NCBI GenBank assembly: GCA_004297545.1 | Contig: SCTB01000040.1 | Coordinates: 1 to 32,248, forward strand | Source: Alphaproteobacteria bacterium | Lineage (GTDB): Bacteria; Pseudomonadota; Alphaproteobacteria; Micavibrionales; UBA2020 | Direction of reading: 5' to 3' | Length of the DNA stretch: 32,248 bases | Shown here: one piece after another, positions 14,496 through 22,512 of the stretch | Layout: the number at the start of each line of letters is the position of its first letter | How positions within the stretch are numbered: the stretch's first letter is position 1 | The notes under the pieces: model-generated | Databases searched by the model: none | What the model was told of the DNA's origin: nothing | What the model saw: the letters and a program-made list of their open reading frames with translations, nothing else | Made by a program: the position numbers and the translations under genes

Positions 14496-16361
14496 TTGGC
14501 ACTGAAACCCGCCCGTTTGCAATGGTCTGACGACGGCGCGCTCGCCAGCCTCGACTACGGCGATATCTATTTCCAGCGCGGCCAGGGGCTGGAGGAGTCG
14601 CGCTACGTATTCATGGAACGGAACGAGCTGCCCGCCCGGTTTCGTGCGATTGAGAATGAGTCGTTTCATATCGCCGAGCTGGGTTTCGGCAGCGGGTTGA
14701 ATTTTCTCCTGACGGCGCAACTGTTTGCGCAGGCGGCCCCGCCTTCCGCACGGCTCGTTTACGCCGCCATCGAAAAACACCCGGTGCGCCGCGAGGACCT
14801 GGAGAGGATATATTCTCATTTCGTCCTGCCGGATACGGATAAGCTTCTCGCGCAGTATCCGCCACTGATGGAGGGGTTCCATCATCTGCATTTTTACGGC
14901 GGCCGTATCCGCCTGATGCTGTTGCTGGGGGATGTCGCCGAAATCCTGCCGGAAGTTAGAGGCGCCTTTGACGCCTGGTACCTCGACGGATTTTCTCCTG
15001 CAAAGAACCCGGCAATGTGGCAGGAAAAGCTTTTCCCGCTGATGGCGGAACGCACAAGGCCCGGCGGAACAGTCGCTACATTTTCAGCAGCCGGGCATGT
15101 AAGGCGCGGGCTGGAAAGCGCCGGATATACCGTGGAGAAAGCCAAGGGTTATGGCGTCAAACGAGATATGACGATTGCGCGCTGGACGGGCAGCAAGCCT
15201 TCGCCCGCCGCTAAAAAGACAATCGCCGTTCTGGGCGCGGGCCTGGCCGGGTGCGCGGCAGCCTATGCTTTGAGGCGCCGCGGGCATAATGTTGTTCTTA
15301 TCGACCGCTCCGGCATCGCAGCGGAAACGTCGGGAAACCCGATTGGTATTTTGTACCCGAAGCTGACGGTCGATCCCTCGCCGCTCGGACAATTTCACAG
15401 CCATGCTTTCTGTTTCGCGCGTCAACTGGTGGAAAAGCTTAAACTTCCGTCATGGCGAAACTGCGGTGTGATTCGCCTTGATCTCGATGCGGACGATGCC
15501 GGGCGCACCCGCGCATTGCTGGCGCAGAACGAATTTCCGCCGGAATTTGCGGCTGCAGCAGCCTATGCCGGACATTCGGGAATGGAACAGGCAATGGCGG
15601 GCATGCTGTCGCCGCCGGAATTCTGCGCCGCGCTGGCGAATGACGCCCAGACATTATTCGGAGCGTCCGTCACGGGTTTACGGCAGACTCCGAAGGGCTG
15701 GGAGGTGCTTGGCGGCGGCCACATCATTGCTTCTGCCGATACTGTCATCGTCGCCCAAGGCCTCGGCAGCAGGGACTTCCTGCAAACCGAATGGCTGCCG
15801 CTGCAAAGCCTGCGCGGGCAGGTGACGTACCTGAAGCCCACCGTCGAATCGCGGAAGCTTGATAAAATCGTTTGCCATGACGGTTACATCACGCCCGCCG
15901 TCGATGGCCTGCATTACATCGGCGCGACGTTCCAGAAGGAAAATCCCGGCGCGGTCGAAACGCGCGCGGAAGACGATGCGGAAAACCTGGAGAAGCTGAA
16001 CCGCCATCTACCGCAGCTAAGCCTGTCGGCGGCGCAGGTTGCGGGCTCCCGCGCCGGATATCGCGCCACTACCCCCGACAAGCTGCCAACGGTCGGTCCG
16101 GCGCCGGATTACGATGCTTTCCGCAAAAACTTCGCTCCTTTGCGCGAAGGAAAGAAAGCCGCGACGGAAGCTCCCGCCTATATCGAGGGCCTTTATATTT
16201 CCGCCGGCTTCGGCGCTCACGGGCTTTCCGGCGCGCCGCTGGCCGGCGAAATGATCGCTGCGATGGTTTCGGGAGAGCCTCTGCCCGTTCCGCATAGCCT
16301 GGCGGAACACCTGCTGCCGGAGCGTTTTATATTTCGCGGGCTGAAGCGAAAGAAGATTTAG
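14496..16361 (+). CDS. mnmC: Bifunctional tRNA mnm5s2U34 enzyme MnmC
   Basis: This 621-residue protein carries both MnmC halves. The N-terminal methyltransferase (about 1-235) has the SAM loop 'ELGFGSGLNF' (61-70) and the catalytic-region motif 'WYLDGFSPAKNPAMW' (161-175). The C-terminal oxidase has the FAD-binding 'GAGLAG' (247-252) and ends with 'GLYISAGFGAHGLSGAPLAGE'. The oxidase converts cmnm5U34 to nm5U34, and the methyltransferase then adds the methyl group. The start is a TTG at 14496 with AAGGAAG at good spacing. No in-frame ATG occurs upstream, and the first downstream one would remove conserved sequence. Its stop overlaps the stop of the convergent VanX-like gene. Confidence 0.93.
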   Translation: MALKPARLQWSDDGALASLDYGDIYFQRGQGLEESRYVFMERNELPARFRAIENESFHIAELGFGSGLNFLLTAQLFAQAAPPSARLVYAAIEKHPVRREDLERIYSHFVLPDTDKLLAQYPPLMEGFHHLHFYGGRIRLMLLLGDVAEILPEVRGAFDAWYLDGFSPAKNPAMWQEKLFPLMAERTRPGGTVATFSAAGHVRRGLESAGYTVEKAKGYGVKRDMTIARWTGSKPSPAAKKTIAVLGAGLAGCAAAYALRRRGHNVVLIDRSGIAAETSGNPIGILYPKLTVDPSPLGQFHSHAFCFARQLVEKLKLPSWRNCGVIRLDLDADDAGRTRALLAQNEFPPEFAAAAAYAGHSGMEQAMAGMLSPPEFCAALANDAQTLFGASVTGLRQTPKGWEVLGGGHIIASADTVIVAQGLGSRDFLQTEWLPLQSLRGQVTYLKPTVESRKLDKIVCHDGYITPAVDGLHYIGATFQKENPGAVETRAEDDAENLEKLNRHLPQLSLSAAQVAGSRAGYRATTPDKLPTVGPAPDYDAFRKNFAPLREGKKAATEAPAYIEGLYISAGFGAHGLSGAPLAGEMIAAMVSGEPLPVPHSLAEHLLPERFIFRGLKRKKI

Positions 16362-17056
16362 TCCATCATCCGCATATCAGGCGGCAGGGCCTTGTCGCTG
16401 ACAGGCTCGTACAGGTTTGAATAGGCATAGGGGAAACGGAAGTCCCACCATTCCTGCGGCAGCGGCAGAAGCTCGCGCCCCGCTTCTTTCGCCGCCTGCA
16501 TCATGCAGTCTTCGAGCAGCCTGCGGTGCGAGAGGATTTCGGCGCTGAAGCCCGTATAATTGCGTGCGGCGGGGTTGTTATTACGGTCCGGCGACAGGTA
16601 GTCGAAACGCGTGCCCATGTCAATTTCCTCGCCGTTCTCATTGACCAGCACAATATCAATCGCCATGCCGCGCGGGTGTCCCCCCTTGCCAGGCGGCGAC
16701 AGGAGGCGGTTCGGCTCCTGTATCCAGTGCGGGTTGGCTTTTACAATGTCGGATTCCATCATCGCGGCCTGCGCCTCGACAGGGCGCAGGCAGTCTTTGA
16801 GCTCGAACAGCCATTTTTGCTGCGCATAGCAGATCGCGGCCGCGCGCAGCACGATGGGGGCGAAGCTCGTATGCGCCCACATCTTTGCGTCCTTTTTATA
16901 AATGCCAGACTTGAACATGTTGTCGGGGTGTTGAGGTTGCGCATAGACGAGGTCGATTTTGACGGGATGCTCGCCCACAAAATCGTCCAGCGCAACCAGG
17001 TCGGCGGACGTAATTTTCTTCAGCGGTGGCGCGTCGGCCGATGACATTGCTTTCAT
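16358..17056 (-). CDS. VanX/DdpX-family D-Ala-D-Ala dipeptidase-like protein
   Basis: This 232-residue M15D-type metallopeptidase homologue has several family marks. They are the substrate-binding Arg region 'LKDCLRPVEAQ', the first zinc ligands His127 and Asp134 in 'HPRGMAIDIVL', 'MGTRFDYLSPDRN', and Glu202 in 'QEWWDFRFP'. In VanX the last motif is EWWH and its His binds zinc; here residue 205 is Asp (codon 16444-16442). Activity is therefore uncertain. No signal peptide is seen, so it is probably cytoplasmic. AAGGG precedes ATG 17056. The frame is open further upstream, but that part overlaps the next gene antisense-free and lacks homology. The upstream two-helix membrane protein gene is 20 nt away, and a peptide ABC operon diverges beyond it. 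Confidence 0.83.
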   Translation of the reverse strand: MKAMSSADAPPLKKITSADLVALDDFVGEHPVKIDLVYAQPQHPDNMFKSGIYKKDAKMWAHTSFAPIVLRAAAICYAQQKWLFELKDCLRPVEAQAAMMESDIVKANPHWIQEPNRLLSPPGKGGHPRGMAIDIVLVNENGEEIDMGTRFDYLSPDRNNNPAARNYTGFSAEILSHRRLLEDCMMQAAKEAGRELLPLPQEWWDFRFPYAYSNLYEPVSDKALPPDMRMMD

Positions 17057-17076
17057 GACCGCCCTTGAATGCGCCC

Positions 17077-17484
17077 TTACATCCCGCCCGGCATCGCGGG
17101 CGGCGGCTGAAAAATCCCCAGAATCAGCGAGGTCAGGAACCAGGTGAAGTAGAGGAAAATAAAGAAGTAGAGTATCTGCGTCCCGAAAGACCGCGGCGCC
17201 ATCTTCCAGACTTCGCGCGACAAACGTGTCCATTTGATCAGCTCGGGGTCGCGCTTCACCAGCTCCTCGTCCCGGTCTGCCAGCGCCACGATATCCATGA
17301 AACTGCGCACGAGCTCGGAGTGGGTGATGAGGTTCATGAAATCGAAGGGCCCTTTCGAAGCCCAAAGATCAGGGTGGTTATCCTTGACCCGCTTCCATGT
17401 TTTCCAGAACGGAAAAAGAGGGAGCGCCAGCAATAAACTTGTCACCAAAAACACGACAAAAATGTAAACTAGCTTGTGCACCAT
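17077..17484 (-). CDS. Two-helix membrane protein, unknown function
   Basis: This 135-residue protein has an N-terminal hydrophobic helix (about 4-26, 'LVYIFVVFLVTSLLLALPLF') and a C-terminal one (about 103-124, 'ILYFFIFLYFTWFLTSLIL'). Between them is a soluble region of about 75 residues rich in charged and aromatic residues. The tail is 'QPPPAMPGGM'. I do not recognise a family. An AGAGGGGCAGGG stretch precedes the ATG. It is first in a probable two-gene unit with the VanX-like gene (20 nt gap) and is divergent from the peptide-binding-protein gene across 76 nt. Confidence 0.75.
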   Translation of the reverse strand: MVHKLVYIFVVFLVTSLLLALPLFPFWKTWKRVKDNHPDLWASKGPFDFMNLITHSELVRSFMDIVALADRDEELVKRDPELIKWTRLSREVWKMAPRSFGTQILYFFIFLYFTWFLTSLILGIFQPPPAMPGGM

Positions 17485-17522
17485 GGACCCTGCCCCTCTA
17501 AAGTTTGCGCGGGGTTTTCAAG

Positions 17523-17550
17523 GTTGTAACCAACCGCTGGCCTTATTCAA
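17523..17550 (-). promoter_or_regulatory. Candidate promoter of the two-helix / VanX-like unit
   Basis: On the minus strand TTGAAT (17550-17545) and TACAAC (17528-17523) are separated by 16 nt, about 39 nt before the ATG at 17484. It occupies the 76-nt divergent region, so initiation toward the ABC operon may compete with it. I found no good promoter for the plus strand here. Confidence 0.4.
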
Positions 17551-17560
17551 CGCGAACTGA

Positions 17561-19246
17561 ATGAAAATGGCAAAAGTTTTTCTTGGCATTCTGGGAATAT
17601 GCGCGCTGCTGCTGCCCGGGCGGGCGTTTGCGGAAGAGCATCGTGAGCTGAAAATCGGCGTCTCGCAATTTCCCTCCACGCTGCACCCGTTCTTCGACGA
17701 AATGGTGGCAAAGAGCCTCGTACTGGGCGCTGCGCTGCGCCCCGTGACCGTACATGACGCCCAATGGAAGTCCGTTTGCATGCTGTGCACGGAGCTTCCG
17801 ACTTATGACAACGGCCGCGCGAGGAAGGAAGCACATAAGGACGGCACAACGGGAATCGCCGCCACTTATACGCTGAAGGAAGGGCTTGTCTGGGGCGACG
17901 GCAAGCCGGTGACCACCCGGGATATTCTTTTCGCCTATGACGTCGGCAAGAATCCGAAATCCGGCGTCGGCAACGGCGAATTCTTCTCAAAGGACATCGT
18001 TTCGGTCGAGGCTTCGGACGAGCGCAGCTTCACGATTCATTTCCTGAAGGAAAAATGCGATTTCGCGCCGATTAACGATTTCTATCCGCTGCCCGAGCAC
18101 CTGGAGCGCAGGATTTTCGAAAAAGACCCCGAGACCTACAAGGCGCGCACGCTGTACAACACGGCCCCGGCGACTCCCGGGCTCTATTTCGGCCCCTACA
18201 AAATCGCCAGAGTGGAATCCGGCGCCTCCATCACGCTGGAAAAGAACCCCGAATGGAAAGGCCCTGCGCCGTGGTTCGACAAGGTGCTGTTCCGCACCGT
18301 CGAAAACTCCGCCTCGCTTCAGGCAAATTTACTGTCGGGGGATATCGACTATATCGCGGGCGAACTGGGCATCACGCTGGATGAGGCGATTTCTTTTGAA
18401 AAGCGCCTCAACGGCATGCACCCGGGACAATACAATACGATTTACAAGCCGAGCCTGACCTATGAGCACATCGATCTCAGCCTCGACCGCAAGCCCTTCG
18501 ACGATGTACGCCTGCGCCGCGCGCTGCTCCACGGCATCAACCGGCAGGCGCTCAACGAACAACTGTTCGGCGGCAAGCAGCCCGTCGCGGCAACCGACGT
18601 CAACCCGCTGGATACCGTCTTTGCGAAAGACGTCAGGCAGTATGCCTATGACCCCGCGGCCGCGGAAAAGCTGCTGGACGAGGCCGGATGGAAGAAGAAG
18701 GAAGACGGTTTCCGCTATGACGACAAGGGCGAAAAGCTCGTCGTGCGCCTTTCCACCACCGCCGGCAACCAGAGCCGGGAAAACATCGAGGTTGCGATCC
18801 AATCCGACTGGAAGAAGATCGGCATCGACGCGAAAATCGACAACCAGCCTGCCCGCGTTCTGTTCGGCGATACCATGCGCAAGCGCAAATTCGAGGGCGG
18901 CGTCATGTACGCCTGGATGAGCGCGCCGCAGAATATCCCGAAAACGACGCTTTATTCCTCGATGGTGCCGGAAAAAGCGAATAATTTCGCGGGTCAGAAC
19001 TATACGGGATACAGGAACCCGAAAATGGACAAGATCATCGACGACCTCGACGTCATCTGCGCGCCCGACGAAAATATGGCGCTGTGGCGCGACCTGCAGA
19101 CGCTCTATGCCGAGGAGCTGCCGGCGCTGCCGCTTTATTACCGGGCGGATTCCTTCTTTATCCCTGTCTGGCTGAAGGGCGTCGTGCCGACCGGGCACCT
19201 GAACCCCTCCACGCTGTGGATCGAAAACTGGAGCGCCGCGCCATGA
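17561..19246 (+). CDS. Peptide-type ABC transporter substrate-binding protein (SBP family 5)
   Basis: This 561-residue protein has a signal peptide (residues 1-24, 'KVFLGILGICALLLPGRAFA') and the family-5 solute-binding fold. Visible marks are 'LKEGLVWGDGKPVTTRDILFAYD', 'GPYKIARVESGASITLEKNPEW' and 'RKPFDDVRLRRALLHGINRQ'. There is no lipobox Cys, so it is probably a free periplasmic protein. Family members bind di- or oligopeptides, nickel or opines; the ligand here is not readable. ATG 17561 is taken; ATG 17567 is also possible. The stop overlaps the next ATG (ATGA, 19243-19246). The neighbouring VanX-like gene hints at D-Ala-containing peptides. Confidence 0.92.
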   Translation: MKMAKVFLGILGICALLLPGRAFAEEHRELKIGVSQFPSTLHPFFDEMVAKSLVLGAALRPVTVHDAQWKSVCMLCTELPTYDNGRARKEAHKDGTTGIAATYTLKEGLVWGDGKPVTTRDILFAYDVGKNPKSGVGNGEFFSKDIVSVEASDERSFTIHFLKEKCDFAPINDFYPLPEHLERRIFEKDPETYKARTLYNTAPATPGLYFGPYKIARVESGASITLEKNPEWKGPAPWFDKVLFRTVENSASLQANLLSGDIDYIAGELGITLDEAISFEKRLNGMHPGQYNTIYKPSLTYEHIDLSLDRKPFDDVRLRRALLHGINRQALNEQLFGGKQPVAATDVNPLDTVFAKDVRQYAYDPAAAEKLLDEAGWKKKEDGFRYDDKGEKLVVRLSTTAGNQSRENIEVAIQSDWKKIGIDAKIDNQPARVLFGDTMRKRKFEGGVMYAWMSAPQNIPKTTLYSSMVPEKANNFAGQNYTGYRNPKMDKIIDDLDVICAPDENMALWRDLQTLYAEELPALPLYYRADSFFIPVWLKGVVPTGHLNPSTLWIENWSAAP

Positions 19247-20121
19247 GCCAGAAAGCCCGCGAAAGAAAGAGGCGGGAACGCGAGCGCCTGGAGCGCGAAG
19301 CGCGGGAGAAGCTGGGTTTCCGCGGCAGCTGGGAATACCGCGCGATAAAATGGCTGTTCAAGTTCTTTATCGCCTGCGCTTTCATTCTCTACGCCGGGAT
19401 GGGGTCTTCCCTGACGTGGACCTGGCTTCAGACCAAATACGTGCGCATGCAGCCGCCTGAACGGGCCGTCGACATCGCGAAAAAGGAACTTCTCAAACCC
19501 GACGGCGACCCGGAGATTCTGCGCGCCTGGCTCGCGATGCGGCCCAGCTCGGACGGCGCAGCGTTGCGCCAACTGCTGGAGCCGTATGTCGAATGGATGA
19601 GCGGCGCGACCTTTGTCGTGTACTCAACATGGATGGTCGACCAAGGGAAAATGGAGGAAGCCGCTTTCTGGCGGCAGTACGCTCTCTTCCGCACCCGTTA
19701 TGACGCGCTGCGCTGCGGCTCCGCCGATGCGCCGAAACTGATCACCAAGATCATGAAGGATTTCCCCCAGCACTCGATCAACGAATATATGCAGGCGCAC
19801 CCCGAGCTGCATACGAAAATCCTGCGGCAGGTGCTGGATTTCGACGCCAAACATCCGCCGCTGAATGACCCCACGAAATTCTGCAAGGCGATCGTGGCCG
19901 GCGAGGAATTCCGGAACGAGATCAAGGTCGAGATGCAGCCCCGGTCCGAATGGACCGGAATCCACGACACGCTGCGCGGCGTCTCTTACTACGGGATACT
20001 CCATATTGAAGAGATGAAAAAGGCGGGAAAAGAAGGGGGCACGCCCGCGGGCAGGATCGGAAGCGGACTGCAGCAGTCCCTCCAGACCCCCGTTCCCCCG
20101 AAGAAAAAACGCCGGCCATGA
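19243..20121 (+). CDS. Membrane-anchored protein inside the ABC operon, unknown function
   Basis: This 292-residue protein is unrecognised. It has a highly charged N-terminus (residues 1-25, almost entirely Arg/Glu/Lys, a likely cytoplasmic helix) and one membrane segment (about 38-60, 'FKFFIACAFILYAGMGSSLTW'). A domain of about 200 residues with several Trp follows ('EWMSGATFVVYSTWMVDQGKMEEAAFW'), then a Pro/Lys-rich tail ('PVPPKKKRRP'). The orientation suggests that the main domain is periplasmic. It overlaps both neighbours by 4 nt (ATGA at 19243-19246 and 20118-20121), so it is translated together with the binding protein and the first permease. That makes an accessory role in the transporter likely. 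The frame is open before 19243 but there lies inside the upstream gene. Confidence 0.8.
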   Translation: MSQKARERKRRERERLEREAREKLGFRGSWEYRAIKWLFKFFIACAFILYAGMGSSLTWTWLQTKYVRMQPPERAVDIAKKELLKPDGDPEILRAWLAMRPSSDGAALRQLLEPYVEWMSGATFVVYSTWMVDQGKMEEAAFWRQYALFRTRYDALRCGSADAPKLITKIMKDFPQHSINEYMQAHPELHTKILRQVLDFDAKHPPLNDPTKFCKAIVAGEEFRNEIKVEMQPRSEWTGIHDTLRGVSYYGILHIEEMKKAGKEGGTPAGRIGSGLQQSLQTPVPPKKKRRP

Positions 20122-21077
20122 CAGCGTCGCAGCTTTTCGGACGGCTGTTCCAGGCTCTGCTGACCCTGCTGGCGGTGTCCTTCCTCGTCTATATCCTCAT
20201 CGGGCTCATGCCCGGCGACCCGATCGACCTCATGGCCGCCGGCAACCCGCATATGACGCCCGAGGACGCAGCGCGGCTGCGCGCCCTTTACGGGCTCGAC
20301 CAGCCGCTGCTGACGCGCTACGGCCGCTGGCTGTTCTCCGCCCTGTCGGGAGACCTTGGCTATAGCCGGCTGTATAACCTTCCCGTGCTGGAAGTCATCG
20401 GCCCGCGCGCTGCCCATACTCTGCTGCTGCTGGGCGCCGCCCTGTTCCTGACCGTAGCCCTTGCGCTGCCGATGGGCGTCCATGCCGCGCGTTTCCCGGG
20501 CGGGCGGGCGGACAGGTTCATTAACATCTTCTGCCTGGCTGGGATCTCGATGCCCCATTTCTGGCTGGGGCTTTTGCTGATCTGCCTGTTCGCGGTGACG
20601 CTGGGCTGGCTGCCCGCGGCTGCAACGCTGTCGGAGGGCACGCTGACGCATCAAATACAGTCTCTCATCCTGCCCGTCGTCACGCTGGCTGTTTCCGGCC
20701 TGGCCGTCTATGTGCGCCATCTGCGCGCCGCCATGCTGGATGCCTTGCGGGCCGATCATATCCGCACCGCCCGCGCGAAAGGCTGCGCGGAATCCCGGGT
20801 CGTGTGGGGTCATGCCTTCCGCAACGCCCTGCCGCCGGCGGTGACGATTTTCATGCTTGATCTCGGCACCCTGATCGGCGGTGCGATCACGGTGGAGACG
20901 ATCTTCGGCTTCCCCGGCATGGGCAAACTGATGTTCGACGCGATCATGGGCAATGATTACAACCTCGCCCTGACCGGGTTCCTGATGCTGACATTCTTTG
21001 TCCTTGCCGCCAATTTCGCCGCGGATGCCATTTACGCCCTGCTCGACCCGCGCGTCAGCTATGCGGAGAAGAAATGA
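20118..21077 (+). CDS. ABC transporter permease, DppB/OppB type
   Basis: This 319-residue inner-membrane protein begins with the usual DppB helix 'LLTLLAVSFLVYILIGLMPGDP', followed by 'RALYGLDQPLLTRYGRWL'. The cytoplasmic EAA-like loop 'RTARAKGCAESRVVWGHAFRNALPP' contacts the ATPase, and the C-terminus is 'ALLDPRVSYAEKK'. About six membrane helices are expected. Length and order match the first permease of peptide transporters. It overlaps the preceding unknown gene and the next permease gene by 4 nt each. Confidence 0.93.
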   Translation: MTASQLFGRLFQALLTLLAVSFLVYILIGLMPGDPIDLMAAGNPHMTPEDAARLRALYGLDQPLLTRYGRWLFSALSGDLGYSRLYNLPVLEVIGPRAAHTLLLLGAALFLTVALALPMGVHAARFPGGRADRFINIFCLAGISMPHFWLGLLLICLFAVTLGWLPAAATLSEGTLTHQIQSLILPVVTLAVSGLAVYVRHLRAAMLDALRADHIRTARAKGCAESRVVWGHAFRNALPPAVTIFMLDLGTLIGGAITVETIFGFPGMGKLMFDAIMGNDYNLALTGFLMLTFFVLAANFAADAIYALLDPRVSYAEKK

Positions 21078-21925
21078 AGCGCTTCTTCCCTGCATTCCTG
21101 CTGTTGTCGCTGTTCGGCCTCTGTGTCTTCGCGCCGGTGATTGAAAACGCACTTGGCCATTCCAGCAATGAAACCGACCTTGCCAGCCGTTTCCTGCCGC
21201 CCGCATTCAGGCACCCTTTCGGCACCGACGAACTGGGGCGCGACGTTTTTATCCGCCTGCTGTACGGCGGGCAGGTATCGCTGACCGTGGCGCTGGCCGC
21301 CGGGTTGGCGTCGGCCTTTATCGGCACTTCCGTCGGCATGGCGGCGGGATATATGGGCGGGAAATGGGACGCGATGCTGATGCGCCTGACCGATCTGCTG
21401 ATTTCCCTTCCCTCGCTGCCGCTGTTGATTATCCTCTCCGCGCTTGATTTGCAAAAGCTGGGCGTCAGCGCCGACCTCGCCTCATCGCCGCGCGTCAGCC
21501 TGTATAAAATGGTGGCGTTGATTTCGTTCCTGAGCTGGACGACGGTTGCAAGGCTGGCCCGCGCCCGCGCGCTGACCCTGCGCCAGATGGATTTTGTGCG
21601 GGCGGCGAAGGCGCTGGGCGTAAGCGACTTTCGCATCGTCGCGCGGCATATCTTCCCGAATCTCCTGAACACAGTCGTCGTAGCAACCGCGCTCGCGTCC
21701 GGAAACATCATCCTGATGGAATCGGTCTTAAGCTTCCTCGGCCTTGGTATCCAGCCGCCCCTGCCCAGCTGGGGCAATATGCTGACCCACGCAGAGCAGA
21801 CAATCTGGGAACACGCGCGGCTGACCGTTTACCCGGGCGCAATGATTTTTATTACGGTGCTGGCCTTCAACTTTATGGGAGATTCCCTGCAGCAGGCTCT
21901 GGACCCGAAGTCGGGAAAAAGTTAA
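21074..21925 (+). CDS. ABC transporter permease, DppC/OppC type
   Basis: This 283-residue second permease has 'HPFGTDELGRDVFIRLLYG', the typical DppC signature, then 'GKWDAMLMRLTDLLISLPSLPLLIIL' and the EAA loop 'FVRAAKALGVSDFRIVARHIFPN'. It ends 'FMGDSLQQALDPK'. About five or six helices are expected. It should pair with the DppB-type permease to form the channel. No ATPase gene follows; the next gene is a bacterioferritin-like protein, so the transporter must use an ATPase encoded elsewhere. Confidence 0.93.
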   Translation: MKRFFPAFLLLSLFGLCVFAPVIENALGHSSNETDLASRFLPPAFRHPFGTDELGRDVFIRLLYGGQVSLTVALAAGLASAFIGTSVGMAAGYMGGKWDAMLMRLTDLLISLPSLPLLIILSALDLQKLGVSADLASSPRVSLYKMVALISFLSWTTVARLARARALTLRQMDFVRAAKALGVSDFRIVARHIFPNLLNTVVVATALASGNIILMESVLSFLGLGIQPPLPSWGNMLTHAEQTIWEHARLTVYPGAMIFITVLAFNFMGDSLQQALDPKSGKS

Positions 21926-21961
21926 AAGGTCTTTGAAGAGTCAGAAAACAGGAGAGCCGAC

Positions 21962-22423
21962 ATGAGAGACACCATTGACCGCGATGCCGTACTGAAGGTT
22001 CTTAACAAGGTTCTCGAAGCAGAGCTGGCGGGCGTTGTGCGCTACATGCACTATTCGCTCATGATTTACGGCCACAACCGCATCCCGATCGTTTCCTGGC
22101 TGCGCGCACAGGCGAACGAATCCATGATGCACGCGCAGGAAGCGGGCGAGCTGATTACCCATTTCGGGGGCCACCCCTCGCTGGGCATCGGCACCTTGCT
22201 CGAATCGCACAAGCATGATGTGGGCGATATCCTGAGGGAATCTCTGGAGACGGAGCAATCGACGCTCAACCTCTATTATGACCTGCTGAAGCTTGTCGAA
22301 GGGAAATCCGTCCTGCTCGACGAATACGCGCGCAAGCTGATCTATGCCGAGGAAATGCACCTTGATGAGGTCGACAAGATGCTGCGCCGCCCCGGCGAAA
22401 TCCGCCCGGTAGAAAAGAAGTAA
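21962..22423 (+). CDS. Bacterioferritin-like diiron protein
   Basis: This 153-residue four-helix ferritin-like protein opens with 'VLNKVLEAELAGVVRYMHYSLM' (helix A, with the ligand-type Glu21). It continues with 'GHNRIPIVSWLRAQANESMMHAQEAGE' (helix B, Glu53/His57), then helix C around 'LRESLETEQSTLNLYYDLL'. Helix D carries a clear E-x-x-H (Glu130 and His133 in 'AEEMHLDE'). Members store or detoxify iron. The spacing in helix B differs from textbook bacterioferritin. GGAG precedes the ATG, 36 nt after the permease gene; it may be read through or have its own promoter within the permease gene. Confidence 0.87.
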   Translation: MRDTIDRDAVLKVLNKVLEAELAGVVRYMHYSLMIYGHNRIPIVSWLRAQANESMMHAQEAGELITHFGGHPSLGIGTLLESHKHDVGDILRESLETEQSTLNLYYDLLKLVEGKSVLLDEYARKLIYAEEMHLDEVDKMLRRPGEIRPVEKK

Positions 22424-22439
22424 CTTAAGGCTGGCGCCC

Positions 22440-22468
22440 TTGACGGCGGAGCGTTGCGATTCTATGTG
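22440..22468 (+). promoter_or_regulatory. Candidate promoter of the alcohol dehydrogenase gene
   Basis: TTGACG (22440-22445) and TATGTG (22463-22468) are 17 nt apart and end 44 nt before the ATG at 22513. An AAGGA ribosome site follows near 22500. Confidence 0.45.
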
Positions 22469-22512
22469 ATACGCGGCCCTTCAGATGCGCCCTTTTCATA
22501 AGGACTCTCTCT

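Noticed and set aside
14442-14891. N-terminal extension of the low-molecular-weight phosphatase
   Set aside because: It is antisense to the conserved start of mnmC, and the phosphatase family begins just before the P-loop at residue 14.
17057-17365. Extension of the VanX-like frame to an ATG at 17365
   Set aside because: It overlaps the two-helix membrane gene on the same strand in another frame. The latter has a clear helix at each end and a good ribosome site, and VanX homology starts after 17056.
18329-19198. 289-codon minus-strand frame
   Set aside because: It is antisense to the well-supported family-5 binding protein.
19084-19242. Earlier start for the 292-residue operon protein
   Set aside because: It lies inside the binding-protein gene; the ATGA junction at 19243 matches the style of the other operon junctions.
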